Shown: positions 1 to 14,500 of the stretch, piece after piece
Layout of the letters: each line of letters starts with the position of its first letter
Numbering within the stretch: the stretch's first letter is position 1
Assembly (NCBI GenBank): GCA_032622095.1
Contig: CP136063.1
Span: forward strand, 6,859,814-6,923,813
DNA: 64,000 bases
Direction of reading: 5' to 3'
Origin: Siphonodentalium dalli
Taxonomy: Eukaryota; Mollusca; Scaphopoda; Gadilida; Siphonodentaliidae
Made by a program: the position numbers and the translations under genes
The notes under the pieces: generated by a model
Seen by the model: the letters and a program-made list of their open reading frames with translations, nothing else
What the model was told of the DNA's origin: nothing
Database searches by the model: none

Positions 1-1135
1 TCACGGAGATCGGTTTCCATAGTCGCATTCACGGAGATCGGTTTCCATAGTCGCATTCACGGAGATCGGTTTCCATAGTCACATTCACGGAGATCGGTTT
101 TCATAGTCGCATTCACGGAGATCGGTTTCCATAGTCGCATTCACGGAGATCGGTTTCCATAGTCACATTCACGGAGATCGGTTTCCATAGTCACATTCAC
201 GGAGATCGGTTTCCATAGTCGCATTCCCGGAGATCGGTTTCCATAGTCGCATTCACGGAGATCGGTTTCCATAGTCGCATTCACGGAGATCGGTTTCCAT
301 AGTCACGTTCACGGAGATCGGTTTTCATAGTCACATTCACGGAGATCGGTTTTCATAGTCGCATTCACGGAGATCGGTTTCCATAGTCGCATTCACGGAG
401 ATCGGTTTCCATTGTCACATTCACGGAGATCGGTTTCCATTGTCACATTCACGGAGATCGGTTTCCATAGTCGCATTCACAGAGATCGGTTTCCATAGTC
501 ACATTCACGGAGATCGGTTTTCATAGTCGCGTTCACGGAGATCGGTTTCCATTGTCACATTCACGGAGATCGCTTTCCATTGTCACATTCACGGAGATCG
601 GTTTCCATAGTCGCATTCACGGAGATCGGTTTCCATAGTCACATTCACGGAGATCGGTTGCCATTGTCACATTCACGGAGATCAGTTTCCATTGTCACAT
701 TCCCGGAGATCGGTTTCCATTGTCACATTCACGGAGATCGGTTTTCTCAGTCACATTCACGGAGATCGGTTTTCACAGTCACATTCACGGAGATCGGTTT
801 CCATAGTCACATTCACGGAGATCGGTTTCCATTGTCACATTCACGGATATCGGTTTCCATAGTCGCATTCACGGAGATCGGGTTTCACAGTCACATTCAC
901 GGAGATCGGTGTCCATAGTCGCATTCACGGAGATCGGTTTCCATAGTCGCATTCACGGAGATCGGTTTTCATAATCACATTCACGGAGATCGGTTTCCAT
1001 AGTCGCATTCACGGATATCTGTTTTCACAGTCACATTCACGGAGATCGGTTTTCGTAATCACGTTCACGGAGATCGGTTTTTATAATCACATTTGCGTAG
1101 ATCGGCTGTCACAGTCACAGTCACGGAAATCGGTT
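1..1135. repeat. 28-bp minisatellite array
   Basis: About 40 head-to-tail copies of a 28-bp unit (TCACGGAGATCGGTTTCCAT plus AGTCGCAT), cut by the left window edge and decaying after about 1080. Variant positions (TAGTCGC/TTGTCAC/TTTTCATA) are intermixed. An open frame across it is a by-product of the period. Confidence 0.95.
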
Positions 1136-1739
1136 GTGGTAACTTTTTGCGGGGAGATCATTGTCGCCGGAATTCGACTCAGTGTTGACTGACATGTGGC
1201 GGCCTTATGGGTCAAATCGATGTATGTTTGACTCAGCTTCGATTTGTCAAAGTCCATCATTCAGACAATGTTTCCGGCAGAGCACTTGCGCCGGATTGGA
1301 TCGTATACACATACTAACACTGTTTATGTTTTCTAACAAACTCTCTTGTAAGGCCAGCACGTAGGTCACGTACCTTACAGCTATGTTCGAAATAACATGT
1401 TTGCTTATGTTTGCTGCCAATTATGGTAAAGTGGATGTTGGATCTAGTAACTTAAAGCAGGCCCCATGATCTGGCGGGTGAGAGTCAGTATGCAAACTAG
1501 AGCCGACGGTTAACCGAATCTGTCTAGAAGTCAGCACAATAATACAGCATATAACACGGCTGATTAGTCTGTCGTCACACATATGCTACGAGTACAACAT
1601 ATGGGCATGTATATCGTGGTGGAAGAGGAAGTAATTTGTAAAACATATTACATAAGTGGAATGTATTTTTGTGTTTAGGGTTACGATTTTGTATTGATAT
1701 CTTTTATTTCGTTATGTCGTTATATTTGGAACGTAACTA
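1136..1739. other. Non-repetitive stretch before exon 1
   Basis: No gene, array or transposon recognised. A promoter or noncoding first exon of the FRRS1-like gene could lie here or left of the window, but no specific element is visible. Confidence 0.3.
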
Positions 1740-2410
1740 ATGTATAACTTGCATAGTGACGGTTTTTTTGCTATTTGCTGTATGCATGCATATTGTTTTA
1801 CTCGCATGAATCATGCATAACATGGTACTGACCAGATAGCGATCAGGTTCGTTGGCTAATGTGTACAGTGTAATTGTGGTAATGTATTGACATGACTGGT
1901 GGACAGCCTGATACTGGAATGATGACGACGGATACTTGACTATTGTTTCACAGTTCATTTATAGTTTTTTCACAGTAATCATGAATAATCTGGTATTGGC
2001 TTGACGGCGTTGTGTTGTTAATCTGCCATTATGTATTTATGATACAGTATTCACAGGAATCATGTATAACTTGGTATTGATATGGTTTTGCATGACGATC
2101 AGGTATGTTGGCTATAATTGTGTACAGTGTAATAACACTGTAATTGTATTAATGTATTGGCACGAATCGTGGTTAGCCTGATACTGATGAAGACGGTTAT
2201 TTGGCTATTTTGTGTACAGTTCATTTATAGTTTTCTTCACAATCATGCATAACCTGGTATTGGCTTGACGACGTGTCTTTTTGTTGTTATTCTGCCATTA
2301 TGAATCATGTATAACTTGATATCGCCACGGTGGTGAATGGCGGTTCCTTTGTTATTATTTAAAGTTTATGTATACTGTTTTATTCACAGGAATCATGGAT
2401 AACCTGACAC
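1740..2410. repeat. Degenerate repeats that copy the exon 1 start
   Basis: The exon 1 start GAATCATGGATAACCTG has diverged copies at about 1806, 1977, 2056, 2242 and 2302, several preceded by TTCACAG, and each followed by TGGTATTG-like sequence. A longer unit (GATCAGGTTCGTTGGC... to GATGACGACGG) occurs at about 1840-1930 and 2098-2200. The exon lies at the right end of the array. Confidence 0.7.
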
Positions 2411-2502
2411 GGGCCTTTTGGGTCGTGGTGATGTCGCTCGCTCTGACGGGTGCACACGGTGATGGAGGGGGAGGCAGCTCACTCAACAAGAAGCCAGTAA
2501 CA
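2395..2502 (+). CDS. Exon 1: start codon and signal peptide
   Basis: An acceptor-like ATTCACAG ends at 2389, six bases before the ATG at 2395, so this exon probably begins with a few 5'UTR bases and follows a noncoding exon. It encodes 36 residues: MDNLTRAF, a hydrophobic stretch WVVVMSLALTGAHG typical of a cleaved signal peptide, then a glycine-rich linker. The donor ACA|GTGAGT at 2503 is strong and phase 0. An in-frame ATG at 2368 also exists but lies before the acceptor. Confidence 0.75.
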
Positions 2503-5500
2503 GTGAGTCCACCATATACTTTTCACATTACCCACTCGCCACGTATATGTTACCACGTCCGAAAATCCATAGTATATTTCAGAATTGTATTAAATAACAT
2601 CCATGTATATCTTACGTCAGTCCATAGTATACTTCCACATTGTATTACACACCAGCCACGCATTTATTACCACGTCCATGGTAAACTTCAACATTGTATT
2701 ACAGACCTGTCGCGTCTGTGTTACCCACATCGATCAGTATGCGAACACAGATTGCTAATTTATGCACACAGTTTGCTAAACGTCTTAGATAAATATTATT
2801 CTACAAATACATTTCTGACAGTCAGGTAACTACCCAGCTATATAGTCCATATACACCCTTATCGGCAAATGACTATTGCAATGGTGCGAACTGTGTGTAT
2901 GTGTTTACCAATCGCTTAGCCATTAATTAAGGGGCGGCTTTTTATGTTAAGTCGATCATACTTGGTACACGGGCTCCAGTATCTGCCACTCTAAATGGCA
3001 CAACACAGTCACATAACCCTATTATAGTCATACAGAACGGAGGCGTAAGTGAGAAGATGTCGAAAGCACATATGTGACCCGCCATATCAATTTTTTTTAC
3101 AATTTTAATAATTTGTTCTTGTATTCTTTAACAATTTTATAATTTCACCCATACAGAGCCCCAGACAAACAAGAGCAGACGACACTCTTATATATGCTTC
3201 TATATATGTGTGGGGCTCCCTGCAGGGTATTGGATGTTTTTTTATTTTATGTCCTAAAAATTGTAAGAAACATTTATTTAAAAAAAATGATAAAAAAATT
3301 GTTAGGCCAATGCATTCTCTTATATATGCGAGGCGACCTATAGTCGACTCGCATATATAAGAGAATGCATTGGCACAGGGTAACAAAATCCCGACTTACG
3401 ACTGGCTTTGATATGGCGGGTCACATATATGCATAGCTTGTTACTCCATGAGTATGACGTGTATAATATACATTAAGTTTAAAGGTACTCAACCCGTAAA
3501 GAGGGTCCCCATCTCAACAGATTCCAACAACAACAATCCGATCAGAGGGTCCTATATTACTATTTCTTTGGCTTTGGGGGTAAAAAATATTTGATTCGAG
3601 TCGAGGAACCCATCAAACAAAGCTCAGAGTTATTAGATATTGATTTTTGAAAATTCTTATGTTCTCGAGATGAGTACTTATAACTGCCGTCAATTTGGTA
3701 ACATGCTCGAGATTTTACGCCAAAATTCTATTCAAACAGACAAGGATGGATAACTCTATAATCAAGTGGTAATAATTGACTACGTACTGGGCTAGTAAGA
3801 ATTCCCGATAATGAAAAATAATAGATTTCTAAAATCGATATCTAACAAATCTGAGCTTTGATGGGTGACTTCCTCGACTCGAATCAAATTTTTTTGACCC
3901 CCGAAGCCATTGAAATAGTAATTGAGAGGAGTTTTATCGGGTTGAGTACCTTTAACACGTATTGTCGGAGAAATGGATGCAACCAATGGTAACATAATGA
4001 TATGTTCAATAATGTGAAGTTCAAATATGGTGTTTGATAAAACAACTCCAACTGTTTCGATCATATGCGAAACACGCACAAGTATTATTGGAATAAAAAA
4101 AAACTACACGACTTCATCATAATAAGCAAAATATGTTGCACATCCAGTGCTGAAATCAATACACAATCGTCGGATGGACGCCAATCAATCCAAGCTGCAT
4201 CGTACACGTAATGATCCCTGATCTTGTTGGCCTGCTTAATATAACCCTTTACCCAACAGAACGGCCCTGTGCCAATGCATTATCTTATATATGCGAATCG
4301 ACCATAGGTCGCCTCGCATATATAAGAGAATGCATTGGCTTAACACATATTAAAAATGATAAAATTGTCAAAGAATGTAGAAAAATATTATAAAAATTGT
4401 TAAAAAATGTAAGAAAAAATTATAAAATTGTTAAAGAATGTAAAAAAAAATGGTAAAGAGTGTTAAAGTTTTAGGCCAATGTATTCTCTTATATATGCGA
4501 CATATGGTCGACTCGCATATATAAGAGAATGCATTGGCACAGGGCATAACTGTAACCATCACAATGTGGTCAATGAACCGGTTCCAATGATATCCATATT
4601 TGTATGGTGTTATTGAGACAGACCGAAGATATTTTAGGATGTTGAAGCTTTATTTGGGCGTTTTTGGCCGGTTTGTTGGGTAAAGGGTTAATTGATGTGA
4701 AGCTGGCGGGTCCGATAGATTCACACTATGTTGTTAGGTCGAACTTTATATAAAGTTGTCATTTTCGCGGTGTTTGGATAACATAAGCATATTCAGCCAT
4801 TTTGTGAAGCAAACATTCAAACACATATATTTTGCAAAATTATGTTCAGACTGGTTGTATTTGTTGTTGCATATCCACTGTATCAAGACCGGCCAAATAA
4901 AGCTTCAACAGCCTAAAATATCTTCGGTCTGTCTCAATAGAACCATACAAATATGGATATCATTGGAACCGGCTCCTTGACCACATTGTGATAGTTACAG
5001 TTATGCCCTGTGCCAATGCATTCTCTTATATATGCGAGTCGACCATAGGTCGCCTCGCATATATAAGAGAATGCATTGGCCTAAAACAAATCTTTTTTTA
5101 ACACTTTTTACCATTTTTTCTTACATTCTTTAACAATTTTATAATTTGTAATGTGTTAAGCCAATGCATTCTCTTATATATGCGAGGCGACCTATGGTCG
5201 ACTCGCATATATAAGAGAATGCATTGGCACAGGGCCCTTCTGTTTGCAAACGTCGGCGCAGTCATTATTATTTTGATTTAAAAAATCAATATGTTCTTGA
5301 TTGATTCATGCATAAGCTGGCTTTATCGCACATCGCTAGGATTACCCAAACACCGTGAAAATGACAACTTTATACAATTAACTTTTCCGTAGCGGCAACA
5401 TTTTGGTTAACAGCATCATGTCTTATAATATTGACACAATCATTTGTAGCCATGGTAGCGCCATATATTGCGAGAAGAAAATCAAATACAAAGTCCAAGG

Positions 5501-8500
5501 CTTAACTGGATACCCTGCCTGTCAGAATATAAGATTCACGCACGCATATATCATATTACAACACGGAAGTGGGTACAGGTTCGAAAGAAATACAGGAATG
5601 TGTCTTAGATGTCAAATCATGTAACAGGGCATCTATTAAACGCGTGATAAATCATAACAGTGACATGTTAAGGTGCCGGGACGCATGTTGGTTAATGAAT
5701 ATCGTTGTTGTTATGACAGATCGGTCGTGCGTGTAACAGGAAGACTAGTGGTTGACATGATGCATGTGCACTTATATATGCGATGATATGGCACCTGTGC
5801 AATCGAGGCCCCCATGTATTTAACACACCCTTTATGGAACCCACACTGAGTGAACAGTGCATCGATGACTGTCGTCTGATTGGATCCATGTGAAGCTCCA
5901 TATGGGAATGTTATATAACGGGAGCTGAACTCGCGCAACATTAAAAACCATGTGCCAATGCATGTCCCTATATATGCGAATCGACAATAGGTCACCCCGC
6001 ATATATAAAAAAATGCATTGGCCTAACAATGTTTATCATTTATTATCAATTTGTATTACATCTTTAAACAAAAATGTGATTTTTTTTCTGACAATCTTTA
6101 ACAATTGTTATATTTTTATATATGTTTAACCATTTGTATCATGTTTGTATTATATTCTTTAATACTATATCATTTTCAACATTTTGTTTTAAAATATATA
6201 ATACTTGTATCATATTTTATCATTTTGTTTTACAATATTTATCAATTTATATAATTCGTTCTTACATTCTTACAAACAAATTATCATTTTTCATCATTAC
6301 TTCTTAAGTAATTTTAACCATTTTTAGCATTGTTTAAATGTGTTCTTACCTTTTTTAACAATTATAACACAAAATATAACATGGATTAGCCAATGCATTA
6401 CCTTATATATATATGGTCGACTCGCGTACATAATATAATGCATTGGCACATGACAATGGTGTGTATGTGGATGGGTGTGTATGCGGATGGGTGAACATGC
6501 TGGTGCCTGATGTTGGTTTATATGGTTAGTGTAAGGGTTAATGCTAGTGTTAGGGTTTGTATTTATATATGGGTGTGTTTACAGCCAGATGGTGCTTGCA
6601 ACCATTCCCTGATATATGCACGCATCGGACCCATACGAATATTTCCATATATGTGTTATGATACAGTATATCCACGGGGTGTGACCAGAGACATTATAGT
6701 GCTATCGTTTGCATAACTGACGAAGTATGTTAATTTGTTGAAGGGCCTGGCTAGTATACTACTAAAGTTGCGTGAAGTAGCCGGACATTTTTGCTGACAC
6801 ACTTTCGATATATGTATAAAGTTATATTGTTGCATTAACACAAATGCAAACAAGTGCATGCAATGCATCTGTACAACCTTTAAATGTATGATAGGCAGCT
6901 GTTGCGCATTTAACGATGCTGCAAACAGTTGCCTATCGGTAAATGTAATTTAATAATTTCGCTGGAATAAATTGTAACGTTATTTGAAGGCAAATGTCAG
7001 TGGCACCGTTGTATACAGTTTACCCTTATGGAGCCCCTCACAGACGTGAGCAGACGACACTGAGCAATACAAGCTGCCACCTGTATGGGGCTCTCTACAG
7101 GAAGCTCCAATCATGGAAGGGTTAAGGTTGTATACATTTTACCTCTCATGTCACAGCTGCATGTTATACCCAAATTGTCATTCATATTATGTGTAACATG
7201 TACCAACAAGTCAACACCAATCAACTTGAGTGTCCTGGAAATTATCTCTTCACCAACTCGAAAACTCACTTAGTTATACGGAAATACGATACCCCCGCCA
7301 ATATCACAATGCCGTCTATGGTTTGATGTCGTACCGATACGCCGTACACAGGAACAAAGTCCAAAGATTTAAAATCTGAATTAATATATTAAAAGGAACA
7401 TATATTCGATTTATCCAAATTTACATGTCAGTCACTGGGATATGGTGTACGAAAGACATGTAAATGAAGCGAGCGAGATGTGAGCGAATTGGAAGAATGT
7501 CACTTGATATGCAATAACGTGTACCTCTGTTTATATTTACATTCCTTCATTGATGTCTGTTTATTCCAATACAAAAAATAAATTAAAAAAATGTACAGTT
7601 ACAGGGCGTGACAAGTAACGCGCTGTGCTGAGTATCTTGGGAATGCTTCGACGAGTGCCCAACTGTATTAAATTAAGGGGGAGGTCAAGTGACCAATTTT
7701 GAATGGGGATTTCCATGCAAATCTGGAGAGCAAAAGTTACAGTTGCACATACTTTTGAGAGTGACTTAATGCTATATTGGAAACAGCCGGTATTTTCCTG
7801 GTGGGTCCGCTTGGAACTTGTTGGTGTATTTATTTTTTATTTTATATTGATCTTTCAAATATAGGTCATGTGATGTAATTCCAAAAAACAATTCTCAAAA
7901 ATATATATTGAAAAATTGTATAATTTATCTAGAGTTCTTGCCAGTTAACTGAAGCTTCGTTCACTAACTGTCTTTTACTTTATTCACAGGGCGTGGCCAA
8001 AGACGCACAATGTGGTATATCTAAGGGATGTTTCAGTAACTGCAAAGGAGACCAATGCGGCTTTGTGGTCACGTGGTTAACCCAAAACGCGTCCACGGTG
8101 TTCACGTTCCAAGTCAATATTGGTACTAAGTCTGCATATTATGCATCAATTGGTTTCTCAGACGACGAGGACATGGTAAGTAGCCCTAACACTAACCATA
8201 ACCCTAAGCATAACATTGGTACTAAGTCTACCTATAATGCATCGACGGGCTTCTCAGACGACGAGACCATGGTAAGTGATCGATCAAAGTTAAGACAAGT
8301 AAACACCGGAGTATAAGTAAATTTCACCAGACATGTTATCGCAATAATCCTGAGGCTGATATACTGGTGACGCCCCTGAAAGTGTTTATGCTTGAGTGAG
8401 TAACGATCGAACGACCCAAGGTCAATCCAAATTAACTCTGGATATAACCGCATGCCATTGAAAGGAGGGATAGTTTTATGCAAGACTGTTTCTGTTTATA

Positions 8501-11500
8501 GTGTATACTTTAGTTGTGGTCGATTGGTTTTGTTATTTCGTTTATTCTCGTGAGGAAATTATACTAATTTGAACATTGGTGTATGTATGCTATCAACATA
8601 ACGCACAATAACATAATACAGCACCGTATGTGAGCATTTCTGAACTATACCACACCCTTTAATGGGCTTGATTGCATTTTTTAAATATCGGTTTGACCCA
8701 TTATATGTGTATGTATCTTCATAATGTACCATTTGTTTGTAGAATGGTCCATCTGAAAATTCACTTTGAAACCGCAGGGTACATTTTTTGTCGCATTAAG
8801 CGATACATGCAGGAATCAATATTTAGTCTGCCCAACTTATGACCTTATCTTGGGTCGAAACGTTGGGCAGACTTCATGTTTATTCGGTCGCCATCACCCC
8901 CGTATCCACCCACGTTAAGATATTTGGAATACATTGTGCGCGATACTGGATCGAAAATTGTGTGTATTATTGATGTGTATTATTGATGTGTATTATTGTT
9001 GTGTATTATTGTGTGTATTATTGTGTGTATGATTGTGTGTATTATTGATGATCGATATTCCTTTAAATCGATATGTTAGAAGGTGATTTTCTTAAAAAAA
9101 TCATTGCAAATAACTAGAATAACAGTTAACGAAATTGAGGGCAATTTAGTGACAAGAAAAAAAGGAGTTGTGCACAATTTTACCTTCTGTTTGTGGCGGA
9201 ATATTTTAATAAAGCAACGTGAATGCCGTTACTTATTTCATATTCCTTACTCCTTATTCGCAAAATATTGGAAATTGTGGCAAATGACCCCAAATTCGTA
9301 AGTGACCAGCTGGGCGGATCATTTTGGGCCGAAAATGATTTTTTTGTTGAGAAATGTGGCAAATGACCCCAAATTCGTAAGTGACCAGCTGGGCGGATCA
9401 TTTTGGGCCGAAAATGTGGAAATGTGGCTAGCTGGCGAGACATTTTGTACGGAACATTTTTTGGTCGAGTTTGAACAAAGTGGTCCGAATATGAGTCGAC
9501 CATAATAAAATACAATTTCGACTAACATCACTCACTCGGATCGTGTAGCTATTATTGGTACAACTGATTCTGGTTTCCAGGGTGATGACAGTTGTATAGA
9601 TTGCCTGTATAATGGCGGTGCCGTGACGGTGGAACAATCATGGAACGACGGCGACGACAACGAACGAGAAGCGGTAAGCTATGTCACGTGACCAAAAACA
9701 GGGGCGTGGCGGGGCATGGGTGCTTTGATGGCGTCAACTAGAAACACATTGACGAGTAGTTCCCTTAGGAAATGTTCAGATAATAAGTTCAACAAATGAC
9801 CAGCGTTCGTTTGTTGAACTTATTATCTGAACATTTCCAACCAATGAACATGAATCCTTATGCACGCACTTGTATTATCTGTTCCCAGCCTGTCGTCTGC
9901 TTGTATTACCTGAACTTTCCTCCAAATTAATAATAGACCAATCCATCAGATTCGAATGTATTTAGTTTGGAATGTTCCCACTACTGTTATATTAAAACGT
10001 GTGTGTATATAGTCGTGTGTGTATATAGTGTGTATATAGTCGTGTGTGTATATAGTCGTGTGTGTATATAGTCGTGTGTGTATATAGTCGTGTGTGTATA
10101 TAGTCGTGTGTATATAGTCGTGTGTGTATATAGTCGTGTGTGTATATAGTCGTGTGTGTATATAGTCGTGTGTGTATATAGTCGTGTGTGTATATAGTCA
10201 TGTGTGTATATAGTCGTGTGTGTATATAGTCGTCCAGTACAAACATTGACTAATTCCCCAATGTCTTGTTTTCTGGTGTAGATAACGTATATATCAGTTA
10301 TGTTTGTATTGTGTCTGAGTGTGATCTACATGTTGGTGGCAATATATCCAAACCTCACAATACAATATCACGAATCGCCTCGATACGCCATGGATCACCG
10401 GCCGACGTCGCGAACCTTCTATATTTTAAACGAGAATCGCATTTATGCATTATTTCATTCATGCATTCCAAACGATGTCACTGTCACGATCATTAAACGT
10501 TTAAACAAGACAGGACAATATATAATAATAACATGCAGTGGTGTTTGTTTGTTGGTATGTCTTTCCGGCTATTGGCGACACAAGACTGAACCATCGGAGC
10601 GGAACAATTGTGTGCAGGGGTCATTTGGAATATGGATGGCATGGGTTAGTGTCGTTGACGTCAGAATAAGAGTGCACTATAATAATTATTGTAACAAAAT
10701 AATTAAGAATATGTCCAAATGGCTGGACAATGGTTGTTGAAATTTATTCAAATTTATGCAAAGGGGTATATTGACCCGAGTACATCAGTCGACTTACAGG
10801 GGCACTATTGGACATTTCTTAATTAAAGAATGAACCATACACACACAATTGTTGGACCGTGGTCGCTGGCTGTTTGTATGTAGGGTACATTTACCAGGGA
10901 AGTACCATTTTATTGATGGCTTTGACTCTAAATGAGAACATTTGATAATCACATATGGAAAATACAGAGCGTCCCGTATCAGTTTAGCTGATATTTAGGA
11001 ACACTGGTACAGAGGGGTAACTTGGCCAGGATAATACCATTGGATATGCGCCTGTGATGTCATATGGCTTAACGGGTGAATGTATTTAGTTTGGAATGTT
11101 CCCACTACTGTTATATTAAAACGTGTGTGTATATAGTCGTGTATATAGTCGTGTGTGTATATAGTCGTGTGTGTATATATTCGTCCAGTCCAAACATCGC
11201 ATAATTCCCCAATGTCTTGTTTTCTGGTGTAGATAACGTATATATCAGTTATGTTTGTATTGTGTCTGGTGTGATCTACAAGTTGGTGACATGTCCCCAA
11301 TGTCTTGTTTTCTGGTGCAGATAACGTATATATATATCAGTTATGTTTGTATTGTATCTGAGTGTGATCTACATGTTGATGGCAATATATCCAAACCTCA
11401 CAATACAATATCACGAATCGCCTCGATACGCCATGGATCACCGGCCGACGTCGCGAACCTTCTATATTTTAAACGAGAATCGCATTCATGCATTATTTCA

Positions 11501-14500
11501 TTCATTCATTCCAAAAGATGTCACTGGCACGACCATTAAACGTTTAAACAAGACAGGACAACATATAATAATAACATTCAGTGGTGCAGGGGTAATTTAG
11601 ACTGTGGATGGCATGGGCTAGTGTCGTTGACGTCAGAATAAGAGTGCACTATAATACTTATTGTAACAAAATAATTAAGAATATGTCCAAATGGCTGGAC
11701 AATGGTTGTTGAAATTTATTCAAATTTATGCAAAGGGGTATATTGACCCGAGTACCTCAGTCGACTTACAGGGGCACTATTGGACATTTCTTAATTAAAG
11801 AATGAACCATACACACACAATTGTTGGACCGTGGTCGCTGGCTGTTTGTATGTAGGGTACATTTACCAGGGAAGTACCATTTTATTGATGGCTTTGACTC
11901 TAAATGAGAACATTTGATAATCACATATCGTCGGTGGGATTCAAACATGTCGTATACAAAATTCCCGCACTTTTTAGTCATTTTACAGGAGAGACAAAAA
12001 ACTGATTATATTTTGATATGTTATATTCAGAAGAACAACAGTGCAGCAAATCCATCGATACACATCCCGGGCATCGAATTATTGTGAAACTGGCGATTTT
12101 ACACCAGCCTACAAAGAGAAAACTGTGAAATGAGCTTATACGACTTTTTTTAAATAATTTTTTTTTCGCGGCAAAATTTTACGACGTTTTGAAATTTATA
12201 CGACAAATTTGAAACAACTTTATGCCTCGACATCACATAATTTCAATTTATACGACCTTTTTTTCTGCCGAGAAAACAGTTAGCTTGGTTCCATTTCCAT
12301 TATACTAATTACATTTCCGATAATGGACGGTTATATGGGATCACGCAGTTAGCCAAATATGTCGGAATTCGACAAGTAAACTAGATAGCTGAAACGACAC
12401 AGTGGCAACAAACCCGAGTAACTTGTGAGGCTTCCGAAACGGATGCCGCTATAATACCAAGTTTCTTGCCAATCCCATATCATTCTATAATATCATGCTA
12501 TATAGTATTAGTCCGGAAGCTAATAGGGGTACCCTTGCACCCCCTGGGACTTAACTTCACCCCAATCATTTTGTTCCGTATTATGTCCTTCAACTTCTAA
12601 GCAATGTTAGCAAGAACAAAAAGTGGCCGTGTAGACTACAGGCAAGATGGCGTCCATCATGACCGCCATTTTTCAGACCCTAAGTCAGTTTTATGCAAAT
12701 TATAGCTGGAAAATCTAGTAAAATGTATACAAATGTATATATTTCCGTGAAGATAAGACATAATGACACTTTTCTGGGGCAAAAATTTAAACTCACAATC
12801 CAAGATGACCGCCGGAAGTTGAAAATAAGACATTTTTTTCACAAATGTCTTCTATATCAATTAATGCTGATTGGAACTGGTATTGTAATATGACTTTATT
12901 TTGTATTTTGTATATTAACTGATGATTGGAGCAATTAAATAATTTTATGGAATTATTGGGGCCCTAGCCCCTTCCGATCCCTCAAACATTCGATTTTACA
13001 GAATGCGGTATAACATTTCCCAAAAAATCACAATTGGGATTCTTGTCATATTTCAACAAAAAATGAAATGAACTTTGTAAAGTAAGTGAGGCATATCATT
13101 ACCTATGAATATTTAAACTCACTGAAACCAAAATTATTACCTTGACTCAAAATGACGCCAAAATATATGTAAATGGTAAATATTTCCCCAGGGTGTCTTG
13201 CAATCGCTTACAAGTTGTAGTTGATGTATACAATTGGCTATTCTGTATTCTATACATTGAATACTGACATGTCTGATGCACCATGGGTCATTTTTACTGT
13301 TGTCACCACTGACATCACCAGAAATATTGAATTTTTCACTCACAAACTTGACATAAATATCGGCAAAAACTCACTTTTCGGGGTTCGACCATTTTTTCAG
13401 GTAAAATGCAACTATCTTTGGTATCAAAGGTATTTATTGTTTTTGTCTATCTTAAATGTGTCACACTATGGTGTTTATAGACTGAATTGCTCAAGATGGC
13501 TTCCAAAATGGCAACCAAAAGGTAGCAAATTGTGACTCACTTGGTTATTATACGTGTTTGTTAATTAACTGACAACTACGTTCTGTTATGTTTGTCTCAG
13601 TTCCGTGTGGGGCATGACAAATTCATTTTAAGGTTGCAGTATGGAATTTTGCGGAGAACTTCTTTTGTGATTCCTGTCATATTATTGAAAGGGAATGGGC
13701 AGAAACTTTGAGACGGAACTGAGATGAACAATGATATGTGGGTATTCTGGTCCAATATGGCTGTTGGTAACGGGTGGGACGTATATTGATATATGTTGTG
13801 GATGTGTTATCATTGAGGGTGTATAGGGAGTAGATGTATGATCATGGATGGCGTGTGTGATTATGGCAAGTATGGAACTTATGGTCGTTTGTGCGGGTAT
13901 TGGTATATCTGGAAGGGCTCACCATTGGTGATGTGTATATGTATACCTGGATTGACTCATGGGTATGGTCATGGTATGGTGAATTTGTATACAAGTAGTG
14001 GTTGTATGGTCCATGGTGAGGTGAATATATATGCAATGGGTGACTGTATGATCGTGAATGTGGTGAATATGTATACATAGAATGACTATATGGTCATGTG
14101 TCGGTTGTAGGTGTATACCTGGTGTTCAGGCGTGGTGTGTAGTGGTATAACCATGTACGACTGTATGCTCAGGTGAACGTGTATAAAGTGTGTGACTATG
14201 TTGTCATTTGTGTGGCGTTTATATACAAATGGAGTGACTGGTGTAATGGGTGGGTTGTTCATGTGTATCTTGGGTGGTTATAGCTTTCCATAATAACTCA
14301 AGGATATGCTAGTCAATAGAGAGGTCATGTCATATAGTTCTCCGTCTTGATGGTGTTTATGTACATGGAGGAAACGTTAAGCGTGGAAAGTCACCCATTA
14401 TCACACAGTCATTCCATATATACATAAACACGATATACATAATATAGTGACCCACTGTATACATGTACACCTGACCCATGACCACGGATGACCATACAGC

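Noticed and set aside
580-918. 112-codon open frame on +
   Set aside because: It lies wholly inside the 28-bp minisatellite and its peptide is a repeated artefact of the unit.
8182-8212. Telomere-like CCCTAACACTAACCATAACCCTAA
   Set aside because: Too short and irregular, and internal to intron 2; coincidental resemblance.
9992-10246. 84-codon frame on - (YTHTTI repeats)
   Set aside because: Product of the 16-bp GTGTGTATATAGT microsatellite.
10300-10740. 146-codon frame on + in the 1.1-kb duplicated unit
   Set aside because: The sister unit has a shorter, frameshifted version, no domain is recognisable, and no splice or promoter context supports it.
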